NCBI RefSeq assembly: GCF_013407925.2
Contig: NZ_CP060201.1
Coordinates: forward strand, 2,356,001-2,420,000
DNA from: Pseudomonas protegens
GTDB taxonomy: Bacteria > Pseudomonadota > Gammaproteobacteria > Pseudomonadales > Pseudomonadaceae
DNA length: 64,000 nucleotides
Reading direction: 5' to 3'
The position numbers were made by a program, and so were the translations under genes. The notes under the pieces are model-generated. The model searched no databases and had not been told where the DNA came from. It saw only the letters and a program-made list of their open reading frames with translations. Positions within the stretch are counted from its first letter, which is position 1. Each line of letters starts with the position of its first letter. This document shows, in pieces, positions 26,939 to 35,977 of this stretch.

Positions 26939-28339
26939 GTGGATCAAACCTTGCAACAAGGTGAACTCAAGCGTGGCTTGAAGAATCGCCATATTCAGTT
27001 GATCGCCCTGGGCGGGGCGATCGGCACCGGACTCTTCCTCGGCTCGGCCGGGGTACTCAAGTCCGCCGGCCCCTCGATGATCCTCGGCTATGCGATTGCC
27101 GGGTTCATTGCCTTCCTGATCATGCGCCAGTTGGGGGAAATGATCGTCGAGGAGCCGGTGGCCGGCTCCTTCAGCCACTTCGCCCACAAGTACTGGGGCG
27201 GCTATTTCGGCTTTCTCGCCGGCTGGAACTACTGGGTGCTGTATGTCCTGGTGGGCATGGCCGAGCTCACCGCGGTGGGCAAGTACGTGCAGTTCTGGTG
27301 GCCGGAAATCCCCACCTGGGTCAGTGCGGCGGTGTTCTTCGTACTGGTCAACCTGATCAACATGATGAACGTGAAGTTCTTCGGCGAGGCCGAGTTCTGG
27401 TTCGCCATCATCAAGGTGGTGGCCATCGTCGGCATGATCGTCCTCGGCTGCTACATGCTGTTCAGCGGCAGCGGCGGCAGCCAGGCGTCGGTGAGCAACC
27501 TCTGGTCCCACGGCGGTTTCTTCCCCAACGGCGGCACCGGCCTGCTGATGGCCATGGCCTTCATCATGTTCTCCTTCGGCGGCCTGGAACTGGTAGGCAT
27601 CACCGCTGCCGAAGCCGCCGAGCCGCGCAAAGTGATTCCCAAGGCCATCAACCAGGTGGTGTACCGGGTGCTGATCTTCTACGTCGGCGCCCTGGCGGTG
27701 CTGCTGTCGCTGTACCCGTGGGACGAACTGCTGGTGAGCCTGAACGCCGGCGGCGACGCCTACAGCAGCAGCCCCTTCGTGAAGATCTTCTCGCTGATCG
27801 GCAGTGATGCGGCGGCGCAGATCCTCAACTTCGTGGTCCTGACCGCGGCGCTGTCGGTGTACAACAGCGGCGTGTACTGCAACAGCCGCATGCTCTTCGG
27901 CCTGGCCGAACAAGGCGACGCACCCAAGGCGCTGATGAAGCTCAACAAGCAGGGCGTGCCGATCCTGGCCCTGGGCATCTCCGCCCTCATCACCCTGCTC
28001 TGCGTACTGGTCAACTACCTGGCGCCCCATGAAGCGCTGGAGTTGCTGTTCGCCCTGGTGGTGGCTGCGCTGATGATCAACTGGGCACTGATCAGCCTGA
28101 CCCACCTGCGCTTTCGCAAGGCCATGGCCGAGCAAAACGTGGTGCCGTCGTTCAAGGCCTTCTGGTCGCCATTGAGCAACTACCTGTGCCTGGCGTTCAT
28201 GCTGATGATCGTCGGCGTGATGTGGATGATCCCGGGCATCCGCGCCTCGGTGTATGCGATTCCGGTGTGGGTCCTGGTGATCTGGGGCTTCTACCGCTTG
28301 AGTCATGCACGCAAGGCCGGGCAGCCCGCCCTGCACTAA
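26939..28339 (+). CDS. aroP: Aromatic amino acid permease
   Basis: This 466-residue APC-family permease has 12 predicted membrane helices and is very close to AroP/PheP (LKRGLKNRHIQLIALGGAIG, MRQLGEMIVEEPVAGSFSHF, NVKFFGEAEFWFAIIKVVAI). It is expected to import tryptophan, tyrosine and phenylalanine by proton symport. The GTG at 26939 behind AGAAGAGAG is the likely start. Downstream of antABC and upstream of a terminator at 28362, it probably belongs to the catabolic transcript, bringing in the pathway substrate. Confidence 0.85.
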   Translation: MDQTLQQGELKRGLKNRHIQLIALGGAIGTGLFLGSAGVLKSAGPSMILGYAIAGFIAFLIMRQLGEMIVEEPVAGSFSHFAHKYWGGYFGFLAGWNYWVLYVLVGMAELTAVGKYVQFWWPEIPTWVSAAVFFVLVNLINMMNVKFFGEAEFWFAIIKVVAIVGMIVLGCYMLFSGSGGSQASVSNLWSHGGFFPNGGTGLLMAMAFIMFSFGGLELVGITAAEAAEPRKVIPKAINQVVYRVLIFYVGALAVLLSLYPWDELLVSLNAGGDAYSSSPFVKIFSLIGSDAAAQILNFVVLTAALSVYNSGVYCNSRMLFGLAEQGDAPKALMKLNKQGVPILALGISALITLLCVLVNYLAPHEALELLFALVVAALMINWALISLTHLRFRKAMAEQNVVPSFKAFWSPLSNYLCLAFMLMIVGVMWMIPGIRASVYAIPVWVLVIWGFYRLSHARKAGQPALH

Positions 28340-28361
28340 GCCACGCGCTTGCAGCCCCCGA

Positions 28362-28393
28362 AGCCCGGCCTGAATCAAGGCCGGGCTTTTTTG
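28362..28393 (+). terminator. Rho-independent terminator after aroP
   Basis: AGCCCGGCC and GGCCGGGCT form a nine-base stem with an eight-base loop followed by TTTTTT. Confidence 0.9.
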
Positions 28394-28521
28394 TCGACGG
28401 CCGTCAAGCGGTCTGCCAACACTGGTCAATGTGGCCTGAAATAACAGTCCGCTTTCTTCCTAGAATCGACTCCCTCCCGGCACCTGAGCCTGGGAGCCTG
28501 TTTCTGGATGGAGAGCGGCTG

Positions 28522-29730
28522 ATGAACAGAACGGCGACAAGCCTGCGCTGGACCGATGTTTTCTCGCCCACCGTGGCGGCGCTGATTTCAGTGCTGGTGA
28601 ACTACGGCGGGACCTTTGTCCTGGTGTTCCAGGCCGCCGAGCTGGCGCGGCTGTCAGCGGCCCAGACCGCGTCCTGGGTCTGGGCGGTGTCGGTCGGTGT
28701 CGGCCTGACCGGGCTGTGGCTGAGCCTGCGTTACAAGGCGCCGATCATCACGGCCTGGTCCACCCCCGGCGCGGCCTTTCTGGCCACGGTGATGCCGTTC
28801 ACGCCCTACGCCGAGGTGATCGGCGCCTACCTGATCTCGGCCCTGGGGTTCATCATCCTCGGCGGCTCCGGGGCCTTCGACAAACTGGTGCGGATGATCC
28901 CCAAGGGCATTGCCGCCGGCCTGCTGGCGGGCATTCTGTTGCAGTTCGGGATCAATGCCTTTGGCGGCGCCAGCGCCGATCCGCTGCTGGTGATCGTGCT
29001 GCTGGTGGCCTACGCCTTGCTGCGGCGTTTCACTTCGCGCTTTGCCGTGGTGGGCATCCTGGTCATCGGCCTGGGGCTGCTCATCGCTCAGCAGCGGATC
29101 GACTTTTCTGCAGTGCACTTGAGCCTGGCGGTGCCGGTATTCACCGCGCCGCAGTTCTCCCTGCAGGCCTTGCTCGGAGTGGCGCTGCCGCTGTTCGTCA
29201 TCACCCTCACCGGCCAGTACATGCCCGGCATGCTGGTGTTGCGCAATGACGGCTACAGCACCAGCGCCAACCCGCTGCTCACGGTCACCGGGCTGGGTTC
29301 GCTGCTGATGGCACCGTTCGGCGCCCACGCCTTCAACGTGGCGGCGATTACCGCGGCGATCTGTACCGGCAAGGACGCCCATCCTGACCCGAAAAAACGC
29401 TACATCGCCGGTATTGCCTGCGGGCTTTTCTACATCCTCGTGGGCACCTTCGGCGTAACCCTGGCCAGCCTGTTCATGGTGCTGCCCAAGACCTTTGTCA
29501 GCACACTGGCGGGCCTGGCGCTATTGGGGGCCATCGGCGGCAGCCTGGCCAATGCCATGGCCGACGCGGCGACCCGGGAAACTGCGCTGATCACCTTCCT
29601 CGCCACCGCGGCCAACGTCACCCTGCTCGGGGTCGGCGGTGCCTTCTGGGGGCTGGTGGCCGGCTTGACCGCGCACCTGCTGATCCATGGCCGGGCCACT
29701 CTGTTGACCGCCCCTGCCGTCAAACCCTGA
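28522..29730 (+). CDS. benE: BenE-family benzoate/H+ symporter
   Basis: This 402-residue inner-membrane transporter has about 12 helices and BenE signatures (LRYKAPIITAWSTPGAAFLA, LVRMIPKGIAAGLLAGILLQ, FGAHAFNVAAITAAICTG). Family members take up benzoate, whose breakdown also passes through catechol. It is preceded by its own ribosome site GGAGAG and the terminator at 28362, so it is expressed apart from aroP. The MocR gene converges on it. Other aromatic acids are possible substrates. Confidence 0.85.
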   Translation: MNRTATSLRWTDVFSPTVAALISVLVNYGGTFVLVFQAAELARLSAAQTASWVWAVSVGVGLTGLWLSLRYKAPIITAWSTPGAAFLATVMPFTPYAEVIGAYLISALGFIILGGSGAFDKLVRMIPKGIAAGLLAGILLQFGINAFGGASADPLLVIVLLVAYALLRRFTSRFAVVGILVIGLGLLIAQQRIDFSAVHLSLAVPVFTAPQFSLQALLGVALPLFVITLTGQYMPGMLVLRNDGYSTSANPLLTVTGLGSLLMAPFGAHAFNVAAITAAICTGKDAHPDPKKRYIAGIACGLFYILVGTFGVTLASLFMVLPKTFVSTLAGLALLGAIGGSLANAMADAATRETALITFLATAANVTLLGVGGAFWGLVAGLTAHLLIHGRATLLTAPAVKP

Positions 29731-29744
29731 AGACCAGCGCCTGG

Positions 29745-31244
29745 CTAGGACTTTCGCAGGGCCTGGGCCAGGCGCGCCATGGTCGTTTCGATTTCATGGG
29801 CGCTGAGCGAGGCGTAGCCCAGCAACCAGCCTGGCTGCTTGTGCTCCCCGGCATACAGCCGGCTGAGCCCTGGTAACTGGATGCCGACCCTGGCGGCTCG
29901 TTGCTGGGTCAAGGCTTCGCTCCAGCCGGGCTCCAGCAGGCAAGGAATCTGCAACCCGCCCGGTGGCGGCAAGGCCACGGCAATGCCCTGCAAATGCCGG
30001 CCTATGGCATCGAGCATGGCTTGCCGACGCTCGGCGTAGAGCTTGCGCATGGCCCGCACATGGGCGTTGTAGTGCCCCTCCTCCATGAACCGCGCCAGGG
30101 TCAGCTGAAGGATCTGCGGCGTGTGCCCGTCCATGATGCTGCGGGCCGCGCTGAAGGCGCTCACCAGCTCGCTGGGCAGGGCCATGTAGCCCATGCGCAG
30201 GCCCGGATAGAGGGTCTTGCTGAAGGTGCCGATGTAAAGGGTGCGCTGATACGGGTCCAGGCCCTGGACACAGGCGGTGGGCAAACCGTCGTAGTGGAAC
30301 TCGCTGTCGTAGTCGTCCTCGATGATCCACTTCTCCTGCTCGGCGGCCCAGCGGGTCAACTCCAGCCGGCGCTCCAGGGACAGGGTCGCGCCCGTGGGGT
30401 ACTGATGGGACGGCGTCACATAGACACAGCGGGCGCCACTGCGGTCGGCGCGCAGCAAGTCGGTGCGAATGCCCTGGCTGTCGACATCGATGGGCACGAT
30501 CCGCGCCTCGGCGGCCTCGAATGCCTTGCGCGCGCCGAAGTAGCCCGGGTTCTCCAACAGGATCGGCTTACCGGCGTCCACCAGCAGTTGCGCGCACAGA
30601 AACAGCGCCTGGCGGGTACTGCTCAGCACCAGGACCTGCTCGGCCTGCACCTTGGCTCCGCGTTCCAGGTTCAGGTAGGCGGCAATCGCCTTGCGCAGGG
30701 GCAGCGCGCCCTGGGGATCGCCATGCAGCAGTACATTGGCGCGGTAATCCTTCGAGGCCTGGCGTTGCAGGCGCTCCCAGACATCCAGCGGGAAGCTGCG
30801 GGTTTCCGGCAGCCCGGTGGCAAAGGCGGTGACGGCCTGCTGATCGCTGACGCCGCCCCTTTGCAGCAGCAGCGCGCCACGCCGGCTCAAGCCCGCACCG
30901 GGCGCTCGACTCTTCCCCGGCTGGCCCTGCAACTGCTGGCGGCGGCGGGCCGAGCCGCGCAGCTGGGCGCCGATGGTTTCACACACATAACTCCCCGAGC
31001 CCTCGCGACGCTGGATAAATCCGTCGCGCTGCAACTGCACATAGGCGTTTTCCACGGTGTCCCGGGAGACTGCCAGCGACTTGGCCAGGGCCCGACTGGC
31101 CGGCAGCTTGACCCCAGGCCACAGGGCGCCATCGAGGATCAGGCCACGCAAGGCCCGCTGAATGCGCTGGTGCAGGTCCAGCGGGCGGAACTCAGGGTCG
31201 CTGAGGCGCATCTTGAGGGTTTCAAGCTCGAAGGTCCGGGACAT
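29745..31244 (-). CDS. MocR-family regulator (GntR helix-turn-helix fused to aminotransferase domain)
   Basis: This 499-residue PdxR/MocR-type protein has an N-terminal GntR winged helix (LHQRIQRALRGLILDGALWP, SRALAKSLAVSRDTVENAYV) followed by a fold-type-I PLP domain. The PLP-binding lysine region is in TLYIGTFSKTLYPGLRMGYM, and EDDYDSEFHYDG is conserved. Such proteins regulate PLP, GABA, taurine or other amino-compound genes. The target is unknown; it is flanked by benE and the kynAB operon. The ATG at 31244 opens the conserved N-terminus. Confidence 0.88.
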   Translation of the reverse strand: MSRTFELETLKMRLSDPEFRPLDLHQRIQRALRGLILDGALWPGVKLPASRALAKSLAVSRDTVENAYVQLQRDGFIQRREGSGSYVCETIGAQLRGSARRRQQLQGQPGKSRAPGAGLSRRGALLLQRGGVSDQQAVTAFATGLPETRSFPLDVWERLQRQASKDYRANVLLHGDPQGALPLRKAIAAYLNLERGAKVQAEQVLVLSSTRQALFLCAQLLVDAGKPILLENPGYFGARKAFEAAEARIVPIDVDSQGIRTDLLRADRSGARCVYVTPSHQYPTGATLSLERRLELTRWAAEQEKWIIEDDYDSEFHYDGLPTACVQGLDPYQRTLYIGTFSKTLYPGLRMGYMALPSELVSAFSAARSIMDGHTPQILQLTLARFMEEGHYNAHVRAMRKLYAERRQAMLDAIGRHLQGIAVALPPPGGLQIPCLLEPGWSEALTQQRAARVGIQLPGLSRLYAGEHKQPGWLLGYASLSAHEIETTMARLAQALRKS

Positions 31245-31351
31245 GTGGTCTGCCTGTTCAAATGAAAGTGGCGCACAAGGGGCGACCACTTTAGCTGCAC
31301 AGCGGCCCTCGCGTCAGCTGTTGCAACCTTCGCTGCCGGCGAACGAAAAAT

Positions 31352-31482
31352 GTGGCGAGGGAGCTTGCTCCCGTTCGATTGCGCAGCAATCGCAAAGCCT
31401 GCTGGCGCGGGATGCCTTAGGACCTTCACAGGCCGTGGGTGGGGGCGCTGCGCACCCCAGCGGGAGCAAGCTCCCTCGCCAC
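31352..31482. repeat. Paired REP-like units, GTGGCGAGGGAGCTTGCTCC family
   Basis: GTGGCGAGGGAGCTTGCTCC (31352) and GGAGCAAGCTCCCTCGCCAC (ending 31482) are inverted copies about 90 bases apart, each itself a small palindrome. This is a different family from the REPs at 4395 and 12065. Confidence 0.75.
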
Positions 31483-31503
31483 AGGGCAATGGACAAGCCC
31501 AAT

Positions 31504-31543
31504 AAAAACGGCGCGGCCCCAAGATGAGGACGCGCCGTTTTTT
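31504..31543 (-). terminator. Terminator of the kynBA operon
   Basis: On the minus strand AACGGCGCG and CGCGCCGTT pair around a central loop and are followed by TTTTATT, 19 bases past the kynA stop. The plus strand also has a T-run, so it may work both ways. Confidence 0.75.
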
Positions 31544-31561
31544 GTTAAGTGAACAGGGCGA

Positions 31562-32413
31562 TCAGAGCGAGGAGCGCACCCGCCACAGTTCAGGGAACAG
31601 CACGGTGTCGAGCATCTTGCGCAAATAGCCGACGCCTTCGGTGCCGCCGGTGCCGGGCTGGAAGCCGATGATGCGCTCCACGGTGGTCACGTGGCGGAAG
31701 CGCCACTGGCGGAACGAGTCCTCCAGGTCGATGAACTTTTCCGCCAACTGATACAGGTCCCAATAGGCCGAAGGGTTGGCGTATACCTCGCGCCAGGCGG
31801 CCTCCACCGACGGGTCATGCTGGGTCGTGGTGGTGCTCTGCAACGCCAGGCGCGCGGGGTCGATGCTCAAGCCGCTGCGGGCCATCAGGGCGATCGCCTC
31901 GTCATACATCGACGGGGTGGCAATCGACTCCTCCAGGGATTGCAGCAGCTCGGGGCGATGGGCGTGGGGCCGCAGCAGGGCCGCGCTCTTGTTGCCGAGG
32001 ATGAATTCGATTTCCCGGTACTGGAACGACTGGAAGCCCGAGGACTGGCCCAGGTACGGGCGGATCGACTTGTACTCGGACGGCGTCATGGTCGCCAGCA
32101 CGGCCCAGGCGTGCACCAGTTGGTCGAAGATCCGCGAGACCCGCGCCAGCATCTTGAACGCCGGTGGCAGCTGGCCCTGGCGCACCTGCTCGCGGGCGGC
32201 CTTGAGCTCGTGCAGCATCAGCTTCATCCACAGCTCCGAGGTCTGGTGCTGGATGATGAACAGCATCTCGTTGTGGTCCGGCGACAGCGGGTGCTGGGCA
32301 CTGAGGATGCGCCCCAGGTCCAGGTAGTCGCCGTAGCTCATGGAGTCGGAGAAATTCAGCTCGGCGTTATGCCATTCATCCGGTGGGTTGCTTGAAAAAG
32401 GACATTGGCTCAT
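31562..32413 (-). CDS. kynA: Tryptophan 2,3-dioxygenase
   Basis: This 283-residue haem enzyme opens the indole ring of L-tryptophan to N-formylkynurenine. Family motifs are [19 protein letters not shown], the substrate/haem segment [40 protein letters not shown], the haem-ligand histidine region [14 protein letters not shown] and [11 protein letters not shown]. The ATG at 32413 has GAGGAG upstream. It is the second gene of the kynB-kynA operon, with 106 bases between the genes. Confidence 0.95.
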   Translation of the reverse strand: MSQCPFSSNPPDEWHNAELNFSDSMSYGDYLDLGRILSAQHPLSPDHNEMLFIIQHQTSELWMKLMLHELKAAREQVRQGQLPPAFKMLARVSRIFDQLVHAWAVLATMTPSEYKSIRPYLGQSSGFQSFQYREIEFILGNKSAALLRPHAHRPELLQSLEESIATPSMYDEAIALMARSGLSIDPARLALQSTTTTQHDPSVEAAWREVYANPSAYWDLYQLAEKFIDLEDSFRQWRFRHVTTVERIIGFQPGTGGTEGVGYLRKMLDTVLFPELWRVRSSL

Positions 32414-32519
32414 GGCGTGGGCTCCTCGCCTCAGGCAGCGGTTGCCGCCCGCAGGCTGCGCACCCCGGACTCGGGGCGCACAACGGCGCGGGCGGCCAGC
32501 TGTGTATTTATTGTAGGAA

Positions 32520-33161
32520 TCAATCGGCCAGGGGGCGCAGGATCGCCCGCACCGGACTGGCGTCCAGGTGAGCGAAGCGCAGTGGCAGGGCAATCAGTTC
32601 GTAGTCACCTTCGGCCACCTCATCCAGGACTATCCCCTCAAGGATCGCCATGCCGTGGCGAGCCACGGCGTTGTGGGCCTCCATGGTCTTGGACTGCTGC
32701 GGGTCGAGGGACGGGGTGTCGATGCCGATCAGGCGCACGCCAAGGCTCGCCAGCAGCTCGACGGTGGCCGGGGCGACGGCGGTGAAGTCCGGATCCCAGG
32801 TGCTCAGTGGCGCCTGTGGATAAGTGCGCAGCAAGACTCGCGCAGGCACGTTGTCCAGGCGCCCAAGCAAGGCTTCGGGCTGCACCAGGACGCCGCTGCC
32901 CAGGCAATGCAGGACCCGGCACGGGCCCATGTAGACATCCAGCGGCACGTCGCCGATGGGCAGGCCGTCCGGCCGGTAATGCAGGGGCGCATCGACATGG
33001 GCGCCGGTGTGGGGCGACAGGGTCACCCGCCCGACATTCACCGGGCACTCGGGCCCGAACTGCCAGACGCGCTCCTCCTGGAAGGGTGTATCTCCCGGCC
33101 AGGTCGGGGTCGCGGTACTCAAGGGCGGGCTGATATCCCACCAGCGTGGTGTCTTTTCCAT
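32520..33161 (-). CDS. kynB: Kynurenine formamidase (arylformamidase, cyclase family)
   Basis: This 213-residue cyclase-family metal hydrolase converts N-formylkynurenine to kynurenine and formate. It has [20 protein letters not shown] at the N-terminus, the metal motif [12 protein letters not shown] (around residue 51-62) and the C-terminal [16 protein letters not shown]. It starts at 33161 and leads the operon with kynA. In other pseudomonads kynB may sit with kynU; here it is separated from kynU by the ant/aro/ben block. Confidence 0.93.
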   Translation of the reverse strand: MEKTPRWWDISPPLSTATPTWPGDTPFQEERVWQFGPECPVNVGRVTLSPHTGAHVDAPLHYRPDGLPIGDVPLDVYMGPCRVLHCLGSGVLVQPEALLGRLDNVPARVLLRTYPQAPLSTWDPDFTAVAPATVELLASLGVRLIGIDTPSLDPQQSKTMEAHNAVARHGMAILEGIVLDEVAEGDYELIALPLRFAHLDASPVRAILRPLAD

Positions 33162-33218
33162 TCGTGCGGCTCTCGGTCACTCCGGACTGAATGATACGAG
33201 CGATACCACTGAAGTTTC

Positions 33219-33255
33219 TTGCGAAATAACTCGGCTCTCGTCAGATATTTCGCAA
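33219..33255. promoter_or_regulatory. Inverted repeat in the kynB promoter region
   Basis: TTGCGAAATA and TATTTCGCAA are exact ten-base inverted repeats centred 27 bases apart, 58 bases before kynB. This is a candidate KynR site controlling the second kyn operon. The remainder of the 296-base gap shows no gene. Confidence 0.5.
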
Positions 33256-33457
33256 ATCCTGCTAATAAAGCGAGCTTCGCCAACCGAATCTTGCAACCCC
33301 TTCAGCCCCTTTCGGGCCGCACCGGCAGCAACCCGCGCGACAGCCACCGCAGAGGACGGTAGCGCTTCTGGATACCCCGAGGTCGAGAACAGACATCCCG
33401 CGCCATGCCAGGCGCTATAGGGTGCGTCTTCAGTTCTCTGCCCGCTAGGAGCACAGC

Positions 33458-33802
33458 ATGTCGCAACCCATCACCGTTCTGCGCGATACCCATCCGCTGC
33501 CCGTTCTCGACGCCTGCAAGTGGGAAAAACTCGAAGGCGATCCGCACACCGTCAACCTCAACGCCTACACCAGCGAGGACGGCAGCAAGATCATGGGCAC
33601 CTGGATCTGCACCCCAGGCAAGTGGCGAGTGGCCTATGAAAAGTGGGAGTACTGCCATTTCCAGGAAGGCTACTGCGTGATCACCCCGGACGGCCGCGAT
33701 CCCATCCACCTGCGTGCCGGCGATATCTTCGTGGTGGAACCCGGAATGAAAGGCACCTGGGAAGTGCTGGAAACCGTGCGCAAGTACTTCGTCTTCGCCT
33801 GA
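33458..33802 (+). CDS. Cupin-domain protein of the ureidoglycine-aminohydrolase-like type
   Basis: This 114-residue single cupin protein has KIMGTWICTPGKWRVAYEKW and EYCHFQEGYCVITPDG followed by IHLRAGDIFVVEPGMKGTWE, the cupin_3 (DUF861) pattern in which the usual histidines are partly replaced. Its function is not known; such small cupins sit in amino acid catabolic regions. The ATG follows CTAGGAGC. It lies between kynB and the toxin-antitoxin pair and seems to be a separate unit. Confidence 0.8.
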   Translation: MSQPITVLRDTHPLPVLDACKWEKLEGDPHTVNLNAYTSEDGSKIMGTWICTPGKWRVAYEKWEYCHFQEGYCVITPDGRDPIHLRAGDIFVVEPGMKGTWEVLETVRKYFVFA

Positions 33803-33876
33803 CCCCTGCACACCCGCCAGGAGCCCGCGCAATCCGGGCTCCTTGGCCACGGCGACCATTCAACTCAACGCACCCC

Positions 33877-33906
33877 GCCAAATGTCTATATAATCCCTGC
33901 CAAATG
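33877..33906 (+). promoter_or_regulatory. Promoter and operator of the Xre/RES operon
   Basis: GCCAAATG occurs at 33877 and again at 33899, exactly 22 bases apart, flanking a TATAAT hexamer at 33889. Direct repeats on the same helix face around the -10 suit autorepression by the antitoxin. Confidence 0.5.
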
Positions 33907-33927
33907 GCAAAGGCAGGAGCAGCACTC

Positions 33928-34413
33928 ATGGTTGCGCTGACAGACACCGGCCTGTCCCCCAAGCGGCGGGGCAAGCTGGTATTGAAAGAACAGTCTTCGG
34001 ACATCCTCCTGGGTGGCCGGGCACGCTTTGACGACCGCATCTCGATCTATCGCCTGACCGAGGAAGGCATCCCGCTGACGGCGATCATCAAGTTCGTCTC
34101 CTCGGTGCCCATGCTCAAGGACGAACAGGTCCTGGCCAAGATCATCGGCCTCTCCGAACGCACCCTGCACCGCCGCCTGAAAACCCCGGACGAGCCCCTG
34201 AACCCGGAGCAGAGCGCCCGCGCGGTGCGTTTTGCCCAGGTGCTGGCCAAGGCCCAGGAGATCTTCGGCAGCAGTGAAGAGGCCCAGGAGTGGATGGCCA
34301 AGCCGGTGATGGGCCTCGATGGCCACAAACCGGTGGACCTGCTGACCAACCCCATCGGCTTCGAACTGGTGGACGAGTTCCTCACCCGCCTGGAATACGG
34401 GGTCTATCAGTGA
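33928..34413 (+). CDS. Xre/MbcA/ParS-family antitoxin of a RES toxin-antitoxin system
   Basis: This 161-residue antitoxin has an Xre-like helix-turn-helix in the middle (QVLAKIIGLSERTLHRRLKT) and the C-terminal DUF2384 toxin-binding part (AQVLAKAQEIFGSSEEAQEW, PVDLLTNPIGFELVDEFLTR). The ATG at 33928 has AGGAGC eight bases upstream; an ATG at 33904 lacks one and overlaps the operator repeat. Its TGA overlaps the toxin GTG, so both are translated together. It should neutralise RES and repress the operon. Confidence 0.88.
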   Translation: MVALTDTGLSPKRRGKLVLKEQSSDILLGGRARFDDRISIYRLTEEGIPLTAIIKFVSSVPMLKDEQVLAKIIGLSERTLHRRLKTPDEPLNPEQSARAVRFAQVLAKAQEIFGSSEEAQEWMAKPVMGLDGHKPVDLLTNPIGFELVDEFLTRLEYGVYQ

Positions 34414-34928
34414 TCAGTGCGCCCGGCAGCAGTGCGATTCACTTCTGGCGACTGGACGCCGCCCGCCACGCCGACAGCTGGGACAGTGGCATCGGCGCCG
34501 AGCTGTGCGGCGGTCGCTGGAACTCCAAAGGGGTCAAGGCCGTGTACGGCAGCGCCGATCCGGCCACGGCGATTCTCGAAGTGGCGGTGCACAAGGGCTT
34601 TGCCGCCCTGGACAACGTGCCCCATGTGCTCACCGGCGCCCTGATCCAGGACCCGTCGGCCATCTACCGGATCGATGAGCACAGCATTCCCAATCCCAAC
34701 TGGCTGGTGCCGGGCATTCCCAGCGCCGGTCAGCAGAAGTTTGCCGACCAGTTGCTGGCCGAGCATCCGTTCGTGCTGGTGCCTTCCTCGGTGTCGCGCC
34801 ACAGCTGGAACATGCTGATCAATCCGTTGCTGGCCAAAGGGCTGTACCAGGTGGTGATCCAGGAACGCTTCGGCCTCGACACCCGTCTCAACCCTCCCCC
34901 GCGCAGCATGGCCGGCCGCCCGAACTGA
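34410..34928 (+). CDS. RES-domain toxin
   Basis: This 172-residue RES protein is the toxin partner of the antitoxin upstream. Known RES toxins degrade NAD+. The domain's namesake residues are visible: arginine in GGRWNSKG, glutamate in ATAILEVAVH and serine in PSSVSRHSWN. The start is the GTG that overlaps the antitoxin stop by four bases, the normal coupling in these pairs. It ends five bases before a terminator hairpin that serves the opposite strand. Confidence 0.88.
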   Translation: MISAPGSSAIHFWRLDAARHADSWDSGIGAELCGGRWNSKGVKAVYGSADPATAILEVAVHKGFAALDNVPHVLTGALIQDPSAIYRIDEHSIPNPNWLVPGIPSAGQQKFADQLLAEHPFVLVPSSVSRHSWNMLINPLLAKGLYQVVIQERFGLDTRLNPPPRSMAGRPN

Positions 34929-34932
34929 GGCG

Positions 34933-34968
34933 AAAAAAAGCGGGAACCTGCCCGACGCAGGTCCCCGC
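34933..34968 (-). terminator. Rho-independent terminator of mmsAB
   Basis: On the minus strand GCGGGGACCTGC and GCAGGTTCCCGC form a 12-base stem with one mismatch, followed by seven T. It lies between the convergent RES and mmsB genes. Confidence 0.8.
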
Positions 34969-35022
34969 AAACGCCCCGGCTGAAGGGGCTGCGTTCAATA
35001 CCAAGCTTCGCCAGACTCGGAA

Positions 35023-35067
35023 TCGCTGCGGCCCTTCGGGCCGTTCGCAGCCTGCGGCAGCGGCTAC
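35023..35067. repeat. Single REP unit, CTGCCGCAGGCTGC family
   Basis: CGGCCCTTCGGGCCG plus GCAGCCTGCGGCAGCGGCTA match the right half of the repeats at 4395 and 4873. Confidence 0.65.
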
Positions 35068-35079
35068 ACAATCTTTGCC

Positions 35080-35967
35080 TTACTGCGGCTTGCGGTAGCT
35101 GTTGACGATGGCCGAGAAGTCCTTGCCCCCTTCCCCGCGCAGGCTCATGGCCTGGTACAGCTGCTGGGCCACGGCGCCGAGCACCACCGGCTGATGCGCC
35201 TGGCGCGCGGCCTCGGTGGCCAGCCCCAGGTCCTTGAGCATCAGCTCGGCACCAAAGCCGCCGGTGTAGCCGCGGGATGCCGGGGCGGTTTCAATCACCC
35301 CCGGCCAGGGGTTGTAGGTATCGGAACTCCAGCAACGGCCGGTGGAGCTGTTGATGATCCCCGCCAGCACCTGGGTGTCGATGCCCAGGGCATCGCCCAG
35401 GGCCATGGCTTCGCTGACGCCGATCATCGAGATGCCCAGCAGCAGGTTGTTGCAGATCTTGGCGATCTGCCCGGTGCCTACTTCGCCGCAATGCACGATG
35501 TTGCGCCCCATCTGCGCCAGCACCGGTTGCAGGGTGGCGAACAGCTCGGCGCTGGCGCCGACCATGAAGGTCAGGGTGCCGGCCTGGGCGCCACCGGTGC
35601 CGCCGGACACCGGCGCATCGGCCATGGCCACGCCTTGCTTGGCAGCCACAGCGGCCACTTCACGAGCGGTCTGCGGGTCGATGGTGCTGCAGTCCACTGC
35701 CGGCACGCCGCTGGCGATTCCCGCCAGCACCCCGTCTTCACCCAGCCACACACTGCGCACATGGGCCGCTGCGGGGAGCATGCTGATCACCAGTTCGGCG
35801 CCTTCGGCGGCGGCCTTGGGCGAGGCACTGATGCGCCCGCCCAATTGCGCCAGCTCCGCCAGCACGCTCTGGTTGAGGTCGAACAGGTTCAACTGGTGGC
35901 CAGCCTTGATCAGGTTGCGGGCCATGGGCGCGCCCATGTTGCCCAGGCCGATAAATGCAATGTTCAT
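35080..35967 (-). CDS. mmsB: 3-hydroxyisobutyrate dehydrogenase
   Basis: This 295-residue NAD-dependent beta-hydroxyacid dehydrogenase oxidises 3-hydroxyisobutyrate in valine breakdown. It has the Rossmann start FIGLGNMGAPMARNLIKAGH, the substrate loop DAPVSGGTGGAQAGTLTFMV and the catalytic lysine region GEVGTGQIAKICNNLLLG. The gene is ten bases downstream of mmsA, the standard mmsAB pair, and ends before a strong terminator at 34933. Confidence 0.93.
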   Translation of the reverse strand: MNIAFIGLGNMGAPMARNLIKAGHQLNLFDLNQSVLAELAQLGGRISASPKAAAEGAELVISMLPAAAHVRSVWLGEDGVLAGIASGVPAVDCSTIDPQTAREVAAVAAKQGVAMADAPVSGGTGGAQAGTLTFMVGASAELFATLQPVLAQMGRNIVHCGEVGTGQIAKICNNLLLGISMIGVSEAMALGDALGIDTQVLAGIINSSTGRCWSSDTYNPWPGVIETAPASRGYTGGFGAELMLKDLGLATEAARQAHQPVVLGAVAQQLYQAMSLRGEGGKDFSAIVNSYRKPQ

Positions 35968-35977
35968 GTCAGGCTCC

